From Rhabditoides inermis (Eukaryota; Nematoda; Chromadorea; Rhabditida; Rhabditidae), in contig CAWZYM010000380.1 in assembly GCA_963966185.1 (NCBI GenBank), positions 361,001 through 425,000 of the forward strand: 64,000 bases of DNA, in the 5' to 3' direction. Positions 47,112-59,120 of this stretch are shown one piece after another (position 1 is the first letter of the stretch; each line of letters begins with the position of its first letter). A program made the translations under genes and the position numbers. Below the pieces are notes generated by a model. That model searched no databases. It saw nothing but the letters and a program-made list of their open reading frames with translations, and was not told where the DNA came from.

Positions 47112-48400
47112 GGATGAATTGAGTCAGTTTCGTGTGTCGCTAGGTTCCATGCGGCCCGCGTTTATCAGTTTTTGGTTATGTGCTTCTAATTTGCGCGTGA
47201 TGGAGTTTGAGGGACTCTTGGTGGGCTAGGCTCATAATTGCGATAATCTACTGTGGTTCTAAGCTGAATAGATGCAAAATAATACGAATTGAAATATAGT
47301 GGCTCCCCCGTTTTGGCGGTAGGCAAGTTGTGAACCGTCATTCTTTTATTATGCACAAGCGCATACTTGATGCGTTGAACAGTTGACATTTTCTACATTG
47401 CGCACTCTCAAAACCGGTTGACCGGTGTCTGTTGACCGATCAGTGACGATAAGTTTATGGAAATGACATGCAAATGAGCGTGTTCGATACAGTATCCGTG
47501 AACCTAAGAATGGAAATAACTCTTTCCAAACTTCATGAAATTGCACAAAAATTTGATATGAGATTCTTGGATGGGTTCCCTACAAATCTCGGGGAGCGGA
47601 TTATGCAAATTGGTCCTCAGAAGAGAGATATAATTAATAAAATGCTAATTACATTGGACTCATATCTCAAAATTCAGCCGATAAATCCCACTAGTTGTCT
47701 ATCGACACCTATAGGGACTTAGTTGGCTCATTACTCATACAATAATATGTTGTGGAACAGGTGTTTTCCGTATGAGAAGACACAGTTCGCTAAATAACTC
47801 CACAGTCGCTTCATGAAAACCGCTCAAACTTCGTCAGTAGGTGGTTCTTGACCCCCACTACAACTCTCGGAGAGCACATTTGTGATTTTGTTTCTCCTAT
47901 TACAGACATTTTCAACTATATATAGCAATCCTGGGAATGAGGCGCATTTGCATAATTTTCTCATCGGTCTGCGTCATTTCTTCGGCCAGAGATATTTCGC
48001 CTACCGCGAAAACGGGGGACCCACTATAAATAGGGGTCTTTTTCATAACGTGTTCGAGTTCCCAAAAAGGGCAATTAATCGAGTTCGTTGAGTGAGGGAA
48101 ACTGCTGTCCTTTTCATTGCTGCTTGCCAGAGGCTTCAGGTGGTTTCTTCGTGGAGAGTATCAGAGCCGAGAATGTGCTTGTGGTCATAGGGATGTATGG
48201 ATGAGGGGACATATAGTTAAGAGATTTCAGTTCCAGAAAAGGATTGAGAGATCCGCTCTATTAAAATGTTTGATGGGGTTCTCTATTAATTATTAGTGCG
48301 TCACAATTTCTTCGTAGACCGAGAATGGATTTGTACTGGAATTGTCAATAAGAATTTCCGGGCTGCCGTTTTGGTAGAGCGCGACACGAGCAGACCCGCA

Positions 48401-48960
48401 TCAGTGAGTGATTTGCGCGCGTTTGTGGACATAAACAGAGCGTCTACTGGTTGCGAGAGGCTGGTTTGGATAAATTTCTCGTTCGCCGGGTATGCATTGG
48501 TTCGAAGTGGAAATAATCCGGGTAAAACAGATGGGATCGGGAGGGGGGACAGGCAGGTTGTCGCAGTTTACCGAGAAAACCGGGATCGATTCTTCGTCAA
48601 AGACTAAGCATCGCTGGCGGTAATCTATGCGCCACGGGGGAAGCTTGGCGAGGGGGTCATTTCCGAAAATAATGTTGTATGCGCGTTTCCCGGCTGCTAC
48701 GTTACTCGAAAATTGCACTTTGTGATTTGTATGGATGATCCTCTGCGGATAGTCATAGGCTGTAACTACTGTACCTGACACGCCTTTCCCTTTTCTATGC
48801 GCAGGATCTCAAAGTTAAAATCATCTAGTAAAGCGGCGAGAGGGGTGTTAACTATCGTAATACCGGCGCCTGTGTCAACGAGCCCGAATAGATCTACGTT
48901 ATTTATAGTGGCGCGAATTTGCGAGAGAAAGAAGGAGTCGGATTCGATGTTGAAGACAGA
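48401..48960 (-). pseudogene. Retropepsin-like aspartic protease fragment
   Basis: Catalytic motif LFGLVDTGAGITIV (about 48857-48895) is followed, after a one-base frame change near 48785, by YNIIFGNDPLAKLPPWRIDY, which matches the second conserved Ile/Leu-Gly strand of retroviral-type proteases. The frame change and a TGA upstream (about 49045) mark it as inactive, unless frameshifting is used. Confidence 0.75.
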
Positions 48961-50258
48961 GAGATTAGGTTAAAGAGGTGAGACATGCGATAGCGATAAG
49001 GCATAGAGCGAGTAGCGCGCTGCGGGTGTTTGGAAAAGACGCGGGATCAGGGAGAGACGCAGGCAGGATGTGACGCAGACAGATCAGAGATGGCACGGGT
49101 AGGCGAGAGAGGCGCGTTCATCACAAATGACACGACAAGTTCCATTAAATAATCAGAAATCTCGGAGATAATGGGTGACAAAATCGACACGGGAGTAATG
49201 GCGAGCGGATATGGAAGTGGATGTGTGATTGCGCGATAAGCGACAGAGAGAGAATGAAGCGCGCCGTGAACAGAGTGCGAATTGATAGGATGGACAGCTG
49301 GTAGAGCGGCTGGGAAGTGGGAGAGGAAGCGAGCAGAAACATAACTGAATGGATTCAAATTTATGGCAATATACAAGCATAAGAGCGACACAATGCAATT
49401 AGCGGAGACGATTGCTCAACTGAGAGAGACTCACAAATTGAACCATGGCAACGAAAGCGGGAATCAATTGTGCTCACCGTCCTCCTTGATGGCGGCTCCG
49501 GTGGCGAATGCGTGTCCCTCTGACTCTGCGCTCATCCAGATCTGCAACACGGAAGGGATAAATTATGATATGTTGGAAATAATAATAATGTATAAAATGG
49601 ATAGTGGAACTGGTTCTGGTGAAAGGTGAAAGGTAGCTGACCGCGGCGCTGGAAAGTGGGCTGAATTTGAAGGCTACCGTACTACACTCTCCGCTGATTA
49701 GGTGAAAGGCGGATGCGGATTGTTTGCCAATCTTGTAATGACCGGACTTACCGTACTGCAATCTGCAATTTGGAATGAAGGAAGAGTAGCTACTGATAGA
49801 GGGTCATAAAGGGGGGAACATTGTGATAGTCTAGAGTAACTATAACCGTGCGGCACTGCCATGGTTGGAACGGAATGGAACGAGGTGGATCTGCCCGGGG
49901 AAAAAGCAAGCAGTTCCGCACTCTGACTACATGTTTTTCTACAATATTTGCTACAAAGTCGGTGAGAGAGCGCAGAAAAGCTGCGGGATTGCTTATTAAA
50001 CTGGCGGGGACTGCCTTGGTCAGTGTGTTTATTCGGTCGCAAAGTGCAACACCGGAGTGATTAAATAGGTGGTGGATGTTGAGTGATTGGTCTACTCCAC
50101 TTCTACAGCAAGTACCGAGCTGCTAATTGATTAGTACTGGCATAAGTCGCGACAATGATATCTGATCTGTCAGTGTGCGAGTATCTGAACTGGGCTGTTC
50201 ATACAAAGTTCGCCAAAGGTGTTTGAAACATAGATAAACTTACAGTATTCTTCTTCGG

Positions 50259-52046
50259 CTACCACCTGGCTACTGCTTTGCTGTCTGACGGGTAGAGTAG
50301 TCTCTTGCGCTTCGGCGTCATTGTCTCCTGACTCCGAGTTCTGCTTAAACGTGGAACATAGGCTAGAAATGTTTGACTCGTTGTTGCTTGTGGAAGGGGC
50401 AGAAGCCCTGGAAAGTGGGAGCAGGTGCAGAGAGTGGCAGAAGCCTGGAGACAGTCAGGGATAGTGGCAGAAGCCTGGAGACAGTCAGGGATAGTGGCAG
50501 AAGCCTGGAGACAGTCAGGGATAGTGGCAGAAGCCTGGAGACAGTCAGGGATAGTGGCAGAAGCCTGGAGACAGTCAGGGATAGTGGCAGAAGCCTGGAG
50601 ACAGTCAGGGATAGTGGCAGAAGCCTGGAGACAGTCAGGGATAGTGGCAGAAGCCTGGAGACAGTCAGGGATAGTGGCAGAAGCCTGGAGACAGTCAGGG
50701 ATAGTGGCAGAAGCCTGGAGACAGTCAGGGATAGTGGCAGAAGCCTGGAGACAGTCAGGGATAGTGGCAGAAGCCTGGAGACAGTCAGGGATAGTGGCAG
50801 AAGCCTGGAGACAGTCAGGGATAGTGGCAGAAGCCTGGAGACAGTCAGGGATAGTGGCAGAAGCCTGGAGACAGTCAGGGATAGTGGCAGAAGCCTGGAG
50901 ACAGTCAGGGATAGTGGCAGAAGCCTGGAGACAGTCAGGGATAGTGGCAGAAGCCTGGAGACAGTCAGGGATAGTGGCAGAAGCCTGGAGACAGTCAGGG
51001 ATAGTGGCAGAAGCCTGGAGACAGTCAGGGATAGTGGCAGAAGCCTGGAGACAGTCAGGGATAGTGGCAGAAGCCTGGAGACAGTCAGGGATAGTGGCAG
51101 AAGCCTGGAGACAGTCAGGGATAGTGGCAGAAGCCTGGAGACAGTCAGGGATAGTGGCAGAAGCCTGGAGACAGTCAGGGATAGTGGCAGAAGCCTGGAG
51201 ACAGTCAGGGATAGTGGCAGAAGCCTGGAGACAGTCAGGGATAGTGGCAGAAGCCTGGAGACAGTCAGGGATAGTGGCAGAAGCCTGGAGACAGTCAGGG
51301 ATAGTGGCAGAAGCCTGGAGACAGTCAGGGATAGTGGCAGAAGCCTGGAGACAGTCAGGGATAGTGGCAGAAGCCTGGAGACAGTCAGGGATAGTGGCAG
51401 AAGCCTGGAGACAGTGAGGGATAGTGGCAGAAGCCTGGAGACAGTCAGGGATAGTGGCAGAAGCCTGGAGACAGTCAGGGATAGTGGCAGAAGCCTGGAG
51501 ACAGTCAGGGATAGTGGCAGAAGCCTGGAGACAGTCAGGGATAGTGGCAGAAGCCTGGAGACAGTCAGGGATAGTGGCAGAAGCCTGGAGACAGTCAGGG
51601 ATAGTGGCAGAAGCCTGGAGACAGTCAGGGATAGTGGCAGAAGCCTGGAGACAGTCAGGGATAGTGGCAGAAGCCTGGAGACAGTCAGGGATAGTGGCAG
51701 AAGCCTGGAGACAGTCAGGGATAGTGGCAGAAGCCTGGAGACAGTCAGGGATAGTGGCAGAAGCCTGGAGACAGTCAGGGATAGTGGCAGAAGCCTGGAG
51801 ACAGTCAGGGATAGTGGCAGAAGCCTGGAGACAGTCAGGGATAGTGGCAGAAGCCTGGAGACAGTCAGGGATAGTGGCAGAAGCCTGGAGACAGTCAGGG
51901 ATAGTGGCAGAAGCCTGGAGACAGTCAGGGATAGTGGCAGAAGCCTGGAGACAGTCAGGGATAGTGGCAGAAGCCAAGGTGTCAGCAGCAGGTGCTGGAG
52001 TGGTCGGAGCGGGCGTACCCCCCGAATTGGCCATAGGAATGCGCAA
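50259..52046 (-). CDS. Repeat-rich ORF of the retroelement (Gag position)
   Basis: Starts MRIPMANSGGTPAPTTPAPA, then about 51 units of ASATIPDCLQ, then a unique tail (SHFPGLLPLPQATTSQTFL ... TPKRKRLLYP). The opposite strand is also open through the array (SGRSLETVRD, VAEAWRQSGI), but only the minus frame has natural-looking ends and agrees with the protease orientation. Position before the protease suggests Gag; no Gag motif is visible. Confidence 0.5.
   Translation of the reverse strand: MRIPMANSGGTPAPTTPAPAADTLASATIPDCLQASATIPDCLQASATIPDCLQASATIPDCLQASATIPDCLQASATIPDCLQASATIPDCLQASATIPDCLQASATIPDCLQASATIPDCLQASATIPDCLQASATIPDCLQASATIPDCLQASATIPDCLQASATIPDCLQASATIPDCLQASATIPDCLQASATIPDCLQASATIPHCLQASATIPDCLQASATIPDCLQASATIPDCLQASATIPDCLQASATIPDCLQASATIPDCLQASATIPDCLQASATIPDCLQASATIPDCLQASATIPDCLQASATIPDCLQASATIPDCLQASATIPDCLQASATIPDCLQASATIPDCLQASATIPDCLQASATIPDCLQASATIPDCLQASATIPDCLQASATIPDCLQASATIPDCLQASATIPDCLQASATIPDCLQASATIPDCLQASATIPDCLQASATIPDCLQASATIPDCLQASATIPDCLQASATIPDCLQASATIPDCLQASATIPDCLQASATIPDCLQASATLCTCSHFPGLLPLPQATTSQTFLAYVPRLSRTRSQETMTPKRKRLLYPSDSKAVARW
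50430..51975. repeat. 30-bp minisatellite, about 51 nearly identical copies
   Basis: Unit AGTGGCAGAAGCCTGGAGAC plus AGTCAGGGAT. I saw one base variant (GTGAGGG for GTCAGGG near 51414) in 1.5 kb. Confidence 0.97.
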
Positions 52047-52691
52047 GTACTTTAGGTGACTGGGATAAGAGTTGCGATGGGGGTGTTAAATGGTGTGCTG
52101 ATGAAAAAAAACGCGTATGAAAGAAGAGCTCGAGTGGGAGAAAAAAATGCGGATGGCAGGGACATTGAAAAAAAATTGAGGGGTGTTATGTTGTGATACT
52201 GTAAGACGCTTTCAAAAGGGCTTTCTGTGTTACGGTTGGGATGCGGATGTTTTACACAATGTGGGAATCGTGTCGTGTTGCGCGGTGATACTGTATCTTG
52301 TGTGGCGCTCGACTAGGTGTGCAATGTGCCTGTAGGGCTCTTCGCGGATAAAACTGAGTGGAAGGTGCCAAAAAGCCGGTACAAGAGTGGATTACCGAGG
52401 GCAACAGGTGTAACTCGGAAGAACGTACTATGTAACGGAAACAGAGTCGCGATAAGCGATGGCACTGAATATGGAACGGAAAGAAGTGCTAAAAAAGCAA
52501 CAGCTCATTCGCTGCTCGCAACGCTGCACACGCTGCTAAAACCTCGACAGGCAGGGATCGAACGTCCTACCGCGCAACAGGGGAAACTGCGTCCTGTCTC
52601 TGGTGTCTGGGGGATGCTGCGTCCCATGACTAGTAAACTCGGAAATGCGCAACCACTCCGCTCGGGGGAGTGGGTTTTACTACTACGTACT

Positions 52692-54114
52692 GTGACGTAT
52701 GCTGCGCACACGGAGACCTAGCATGAACTCAGCAGCACTCTCTGATGCTATCTTGCCGCCGCCGAGCGCTCGTTGACGCATCTCTCTCCCACACGCGCGT
52801 CGCACGTGCATCTGATCTCTCGCCCTCGCGCTCTATCCTCTCTCACCCGCACTTCGCATCATGCGTGAATCACTGAGAGAGAGAGTACAAGCAGACAGTT
52901 AGAGGCTTCTTGCCACATTCCTCAAGATCAACCAATCAACCAGGCTACACTCAATCAAACCACTTCCCACACCACTTTCAATATCACTCCTCATCATCTT
53001 GGGAACGAGCCCTAATGTGTTGTCATTCCAGGCCCAATCGCCTGCCGGCGATCTTCCCGGCGCCCTCCTCTCACCCCTCACGCCACCATCCGACAGTACA
53101 TAAGCACCTCCACCAATCTCTTCGTCGTCGACTCCTTTTGCTTCTTGCAACTATGCCACTCTTTCCGCGATAAAATGTGCTCTTTTGCCGTATCATATGT
53201 TGTGACGTTGTGTGTGTTGGGTACGGTAGTTGCCACGTTCAACTCCGCTGCCGCCCACCCTGACCAGGTGGCGGCATGAGTTACTGTACTGATGGGTCGC
53301 CATGCCAGTACGGGTCAAACTTCGAATGCGGTGCAAGAAGCACTCTTCTCGGAACAAAACGCGCAATCTGCCGGTGGGGTGTGTGAAGAGAGGGTGAAAT
53401 GCCCACGTTTGCGCGGGAAGCGGTCGCTGGGCCAGAGAGACAGAGACCCGGGGGGAAGAGAGAGAGGGGTGGAAAGTCTGTTTAAATAACAATAAGATGC
53501 TCGCTGCTACCAGTAACTCATACCGCCACCTGGCCAAGGTCGGCGGCAGCGGAGTTGAACGTGGCTAGCACCTTGCTCAACACACACGAGAACACACACG
53601 TGATACGGCACGGAAAGGCAATTTTGTCTAAGAAAAGGGCAGGATGCAATAAGCATTATGAAGATTGACGACGAGACGGCTTGTCGGAGTTCTTATATAC
53701 TCCTTGAAGGCGTGGGCTGGGGAGAGTGCTGGCGGCGGCCGGGAGATCGCCGGCAGGCGATTGTGGCCTGGAATGACAACAAATTAGCATTCGTTTCGGA
53801 CATGAAGTGGAGTGATCATGAGAGTGGTGTGGGAAGTGATGCAATTGGATGTAGGTTGATTGGTCAGTTGGTCTTTGAGGAATGTGGCCAGAAGCCTCTC
53901 TCTTTAACTGTCTGCCTGTACTCTCTCTCTCAGTGATTCACACATGATGCGAAGTGCGGGTGAGAGAGGAGAGAGCGCGAGGGCGAGAGATCAGATGCAC
54001 GTGCGACGCGCGTGTGGGAGAAAGATGCGTCAGCGAGCGCTCGGCGGCGGCATGATAGCATCAGAGAGTGCTGTTGAGTTCATGCTAGGTTTCCGTGTGC
54101 GCAGCATACGTCAC
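52692..54114. repeat. Large imperfect palindrome, about 600-bp arms
   Basis: Left arm 52692-53288 and right arm 53510-54114 are inverted copies (ends GTGACGTATGCTGCGCACAC and complement; inner ends CATGAGTTACTG and complement). The 221-bp spacer has no ORF. Could be a fold-back element or two inverted LTR-like copies. Arm divergence is higher than in the 43-48 kb element. From 52060 to 52691 nothing else is recognised. Confidence 0.75.
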
Positions 54115-54547
54115 ACTCCATTCGAATGCATCATCCGAGGGGCAAAGTGTGGGCATTACTAGAAGTGATCAAGATCATGCACCGAAGTATTCAACAGTGC
54201 TTGAAAAGTAAACAATCATACGATAATTCACCAACAGGGACCAATACCGGGAGAATAAATAGATGCTGTAAAAAGAATAATGAATTAGTTAATTAGTAAC
54301 GCCACCAACCAGGGAACCGAGTGTGCTTCACTAATCCTGCGGGAGGTTTATACAGGGTTGCACATACATTGCACTGACTACAATTAGATGCCAGTCGGCA
54401 TGCACATTCCTTGGATATGCCAATGATGCGATGACTTTTTTAAATTCTGGCACAACGAATAAACGAGGGTGGATCAGTGCGGACTGCCAATAGTTCACAA
54501 TAGTTAGACTACTTCCAAAAAGACGTTTGTGTAATATAGTTCTATGC

Positions 54548-54700
54548 TCGCAATAAGTTGCGCGCTGTGGGGTAGATCAGAGGAAGACGGAGAGTCAGCT
54601 CTCGGCAATAGCGCGCAAAACAAGAGAGGCAGACGGTTATGGCACCGTATTTCGAAATGCAAGCGAGGTAGATCGTAAACTATCGCTCTTTCGCAGGCTA
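54548..54700. repeat. Dispersed repeat related to 25970-26120
   Basis: Both begin GCTCGCAATAAGTTGCGCG and share GATCA-AGGAAGAC, GCAATAGCGC and TATGGCACCGT blocks. A shorter relative lies in the twitchin intron at about 4515-4590. No gene is seen between 54115 and 55314. Confidence 0.65.
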
Positions 54701-55314
54701 TAGATGCGCTGTGCGTGAGTTAATATTCAGACACATCTATTTATAAAATATGGAACTAATTGACACAATTATGACTTTAAAAACGATCAATTAGAAAAAG
54801 AAATTGAGGGGAAAGTGGAATTAAAAGTTAAAAATTTAAATAAGACACACTACTATGATACTTACTTATGTGATAGCGTGTGCAACAATCGCGTGCAAGA
54901 AAGGGCGAGAAAAATGATCAATGAAAAAAACTGCTGAGATGTATTTTTCGAGATAAAAAGACATAATGATGAGGTGAGGTTTACTCTATCATCTAAACAA
55001 TTTGGTCAAGTAATTACGAAAAGTAGGGGTGTGCACATATTGCTCGCGAACTAAACAAACCAATTACGCCTGCTAGCAGGTCAAGTGGCAAATGAGGAAA
55101 TGAAGCTTAATCATATTTAGTTGTGATCATCATAATTATGATGATCATAATTAAAAACAACCGTCGTGAAAGAAACTGAACGTGATACAAGAAGTATTTA
55201 TTCTGATACACACATGAATACAGGTGATATGAGGGTGATAAACACGGGGTTAGTGAAAATACAGTCAACACACAAAATACAGTCAATACTACTGCATGAC
55301 TACCGTATCCATTG

Positions 55315-56224
55315 TCAGTGGTTATTGGAGTCGAAGAAAAGCGCGAGTTTGAGGTGAGGCTCGCGGCGGCCCCACTCCAACATGCGATCGTACAACGAAC
55401 TGCCTGCAACAAACGTTCAATTAATTAAAGGATTTATCCGGACAATGCAATCTTGCCTGATCTTCAGGTTGGGGTCGCTTTTGTTCTAGTCAATGAAACC
55501 TTCTTCTGAAATTGTATAAACGTGGAAAAATTGCTTGTATTTTTCACAATTTTTCCACGCAAACAGAACTTCAAAATTCATATTCATTGAAGAAAACGAA
55601 TGCGACCCCATCCTGAAGATCAGGGAATAATACATTGTCCGGATACATCCTTTAAGTAAGTATAAGAGAACAACGTGATTAACCCGATAAGATGAAAGAT
55701 GAAGATAATATAGCAAGGTAACAACAAGATAACAATAATATACCTCGGTATTATTAAATACAGCTTGTAAAACTCTCATCAAGCTTCCGCTTGCGTTCAG
55801 CGACGAATACATTCAAAACGATTCACCGGAAGTGTTAGCGGCGGCGGCGGCGATAGTAGGCCGGTTGACGGCCAGCGGGTCCGGCAGGGTCACCTTCGAC
55901 TGCGCCGCCGGAGCCAGAGGAAGCGCCTTAACAGATAACATCATTGAAACGGAAGAAAAAAGAAAAAAGAAACCAAACACAAGCGCTGACCAAGGGCAGC
56001 GAGCCCATCTCCGGCGCAGACTGCGACAGGGTACGCGAACGGGGCTGAAACACTCGTTATAAGTTCAAATAATGACGGCATCATCATTGATTTCTATTCA
56101 ATACTACAAAACACCCATTATAATAACAGATCTAACAGAACAGGTCGAAAACTCACCATCTTCCTCGAAAATCGGGTGGCTAGCGACACCAAAAGGATGA
56201 CTGGTGAGAATGGGCTTTGCGAAG
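55315..56224 (-). CDS. Unknown protein, 3' exons
   Basis: Exons on the minus strand: 56157-56224 (FAKPILTSHPFGVASHP), 55991-56044 (PRSRTLSQSAPEMGSLPL), 55827-55926 (VTLPDPLAVNRPTIAAAAAN) and 55315-55403 (SSLYDRMLEWGRREPHLKLAL, TGA). The last three join in phase; the first does not join cleanly, so an exon may be missing. RSRTLSQSAP resembles a 14-3-3 binding site. I do not recognise the family. An AGGA-type MITE lies in the last intron. Upstream exons, if any, were not found in 56225-59120, which holds AT-rich DNA and small spurious frames only. Confidence 0.55.
55429..55651. mobile_element. TTAA-flanked MITE (AGGAT family)
   Basis: 223 bp, ends AGGATTTATCCGGACAATG and CATTGTCCGGATACATCCT, flanked by TTAA, with CTGATCTTCAGG inside each arm. 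Ends resemble those of the 12574-12914 element. Confidence 0.8.
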
Positions 56225-59120
56225 CTGAATACGCAAAATTGAGATCGAGAAGAAACGGACCGGACAAATCAACAATGAAACTGTTATTTCAATTGAATTT
56301 TGACCACTTCGGTTCGAGAATGATCCATGCGAGAAAAGGGGGAGGGGAGGAGAACATTACAGAACATCAAATATCATATAATAACAACTTGACAAGAGTG
56401 AAAAGAGTTGAGCAGTAAAAACAAATGAAACTCGATGTAAATAGAAACGCTGTGCGCAACTCGACTGACGTCATTTATGTATGTTCTCGCGCCCCAATGG
56501 CAAATATTTTATAATTATGATGCTCCACTCACAAAATTGGCGCAATTTTTGGATGTTTATTTTGTTTATTTTTAGTTGCAAGTTACAGTGGTCAAATGTA
56601 TTTTTGGAAATTTTGTCATTTTTTGAACTTAATAGCTGCTTCACTTTTGTGCATATACATTCCTGATAAGTGTGACAAGTGTGTGATCTTTGTTCCATCG
56701 TCACGCTCTTGTTACTCATTTCGGGAAGGTCCCTACTGCTTCCATTCTCAGCTTTGTCTATTCATTGCACGACGACCGACCGGCTGGCGTTCATTTCGCG
56801 ACGCGCATTAGCCTTTCTGCGCGAGGGCGGAAGATCCGCTTGCACAAATATCGGGTAACCCTGCTACTGGATGCGCGTAATCCATCGATGCCGTATATGC
56901 AAATGCGCAGTGAGCAGTGAGCGGAGGGGGGGGTGCAGATAGCCCTAGGGGTGGCTTGGGAAGCCGGCGGGGTCACGGCGGCGCTAATTATACTCGCCGC
57001 CCCGTCTCCGTTGCCAACCGCATTTGGCAGATTTCATACATTCTCTTTCATACTCTTCTCTCTCTCTCTCTTTTCCTGAATAGTGACGTTTTAGTAAGTA
57101 CATGCCTTGTTCCTTTTTCCATGACAGAAATTGCATCGCGCATGGAAAATGTCTTGTGAACGCCACTCATTCATCGTCCATTTCGCAAGCATTGATCGGC
57201 TTCGGCTAGAGCGTCATTCTTGAACTAATAAGACGAATTTTCCTTGTCTCTCATCTTCCCCTGTCCCCGCTTCTTCTATACCCTCGGGGCCCGTCTTCGC
57301 GGTGCGGTAAGAACAGCGAGGAAAGGAAACATGGTGTTGCTGTTTCTGGCCGGCTGTCTCTCGCTCGCCCCGAATCGATTACCTCCAGTGCGGGGTGGGG
57401 TGGGGTTGGCCCGAGGGGCTTTGTCCGCTGGACACTGGCCGACCGATGCCAGCCACCGCCAAATTGTTTCCCGATGATTCGCGTCGCCTGTGCCGCCTGC
57501 CCTTATTGGGCCGAGCCGGATGCTATCTGTTGTCAACCCTCTTGTCTGCTGTCTTGATGTTCGTTTCCGCAATGTTTATTTTTTTATGTGCATTCTATCT
57601 TTTTCTATACACCCAAGTGATGTTTCAAGTTTCAACACTTTATCGCAACTGTGCTTGTTGGTTCTACAAAAGCATCCATATTGTAGTCAATAACATAATA
57701 CATATTGGATTTTACTTTTCCGTCATATCGGCGTAAGAGCTTCCCATCCCTCAACGAATCCATTAATATACCCTGCGCGGTAATGTATTCGGTTTTTGTG
57801 TGTGAGAATGTCTATCTTTGTCTGAAGGCTAGATTCCTCTCTTCCGCTGCCCGAATTGACTACTGCCTGTGGCCTTTCCGATACCCTCGCAATTATTTCG
57901 CGCTTTCTGGCGAGAGAATGGCGTCCCATCCGTCCATCCGCAGCTTCTTTTTCATCCACTCTCTCTCTCCAACCTAATCTGCACTTTCGAGTCTTGCCAT
58001 TTCCTCTGACGACTGACACTGCCGTTGCCGCATTGAATTTCCTTGAAATTGGTAATCTGTCACATGTTCCTTGAAACATGCGTGGCATACAGCCACACAG
58101 CCATGAAATGTTATTTCGATTTGTATGGAAGAAAAATGTTAAAATTGAAAAATTGCTCTGATATGGGCTATGCGTGTTGGGATTGGGAGCGGGAGTTCAG
58201 ACATTAAAAAGGCTTCCATATCACCTCGATATCACCTTTTGCTGTTGAATCACTGATAATAAGATTCAGCTGACGACCGACCGCTCGGGTCACCTGACGA
58301 AGCCGGAAGACGCTCAAATATAGAGTAGAGTGGAAAGACGCGTGTTTATTTGCTTTCTGTCGACTTGTCATCTATACAGCTCCGCACCGCTTTTCATGTT
58401 GAACCCATTCTCATACTACTTTTTTCCCACGCGTGTGTATGTGTATGCGCTAACGTGAAGGTGAAAGGTGCGAAATTTGACACTGCTCATGTGAGGCAGG
58501 TTTTGGGAGTTGGGGTTGCTCTCAAAAGACACCGACTTCCGTGTGTTGTATGAATCTCTCTGCAAATTCACGTGTAATCATTTCATAATAAGTCATGTGG
58601 ACCAGTGGAGTGGAGTGATCTGTCATCGCTGGGTTCTTGCCAGGAGGTTGTTGTCTGCTGAGCTGTGTGTGTGGGAGTGAGGGATATATCGGCTGCTGAG
58701 CTGTTGCGTTGCGAGTGTTTTGAACTCTCTCCATCTCACCCGCCACGGACTTTGAAGTGGTGGGTGAGCGGTGAAAGAGAGTGTGGGTGGACAACTGTCA
58801 CCACAAAACAACTTGTGTCCCATTTCCACTACTCAATGTTCTGTTTCTGCTTCTGCATTCGTTAATCAGTATAACCACAACCCATATGAGTTTAGAGTTT
58901 TGAAGTTTTAATTTTTTAATATTCATATATTTATTCATTCTCAATACGCACTATTTTGTATAAATTGTTTATCGCGTATTTTTCATGTGCGAATATCAAG
59001 AATTGCATGGCATGAAAACAACTGACTTTACTGACATTGAGCAGTAACTGAGCAGTGTTCATCTTTCTGGTGTAGAATCGAGCATCATACACTTTTTGCT
59101 TGTGCGGTGTCTTCTCTCAT
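56225..59120. other. Intergenic stretch, no gene recognised
   Basis: Short frames occur on both strands but none has splice-compatible neighbours or recognisable protein text. 57250-57480 is moderately GC-rich. The opposing genes at 56.2 kb (-) and 59.8 kb (+) make this a divergent upstream region. Confidence 0.5.

Larger units (their letters stand above)
42996..47894. mobile_element. 4.9-kb long-inverted-repeat element with mirrored minisatellite ORFs
   Basis: Arms of about 1.1 kb unique sequence (42996-44106 and 46793-47894) are inverted copies with only scattered differences, starting GAAACAAAATCACAAATG. Each arm leads into a 36-bp coding minisatellite (about 10 units on the left, about 45 on the right). 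The centre (44500-45100) is single-copy and codes on the minus strand. No transposase or RT is seen, and no clear target duplication flanks it. The organisation resembles Drosophila fold-back elements, whose inverted repeats also hold tandem arrays; the protein content is not something I recognise. Confidence 0.75.
48300..52060 (-). mobile_element. Retroelement relic with repeat-rich ORF and aspartic protease
   Basis: On the minus strand: a 595-codon frame with a 30-bp coding array (50259-52046), then 49000-50060 with protein-like but interrupted text (e.g. NPAAFLRSLTDFVANIVE near 49950), then a retropepsin (48401-48960). No RT or integrase follows before 47895. LTRs were not identified. The 49480-49760 stretch has exon-like ends (GHAFATGAAIKEDG before a GT). 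A decayed or non-autonomous LTR-type retroelement is the best reading. Confidence 0.55.

Noticed and set aside
50373..52055. Plus-strand frames through the 30-bp array
   Set aside because: Same reason; the minus frame has natural flanks and agrees with the protease strand.
57244..57977. Several 60-110-codon frames between 57.2 and 58.0 kb
   Set aside because: No consistent splice links, no recognisable motif, mixed frames; treated as non-coding.
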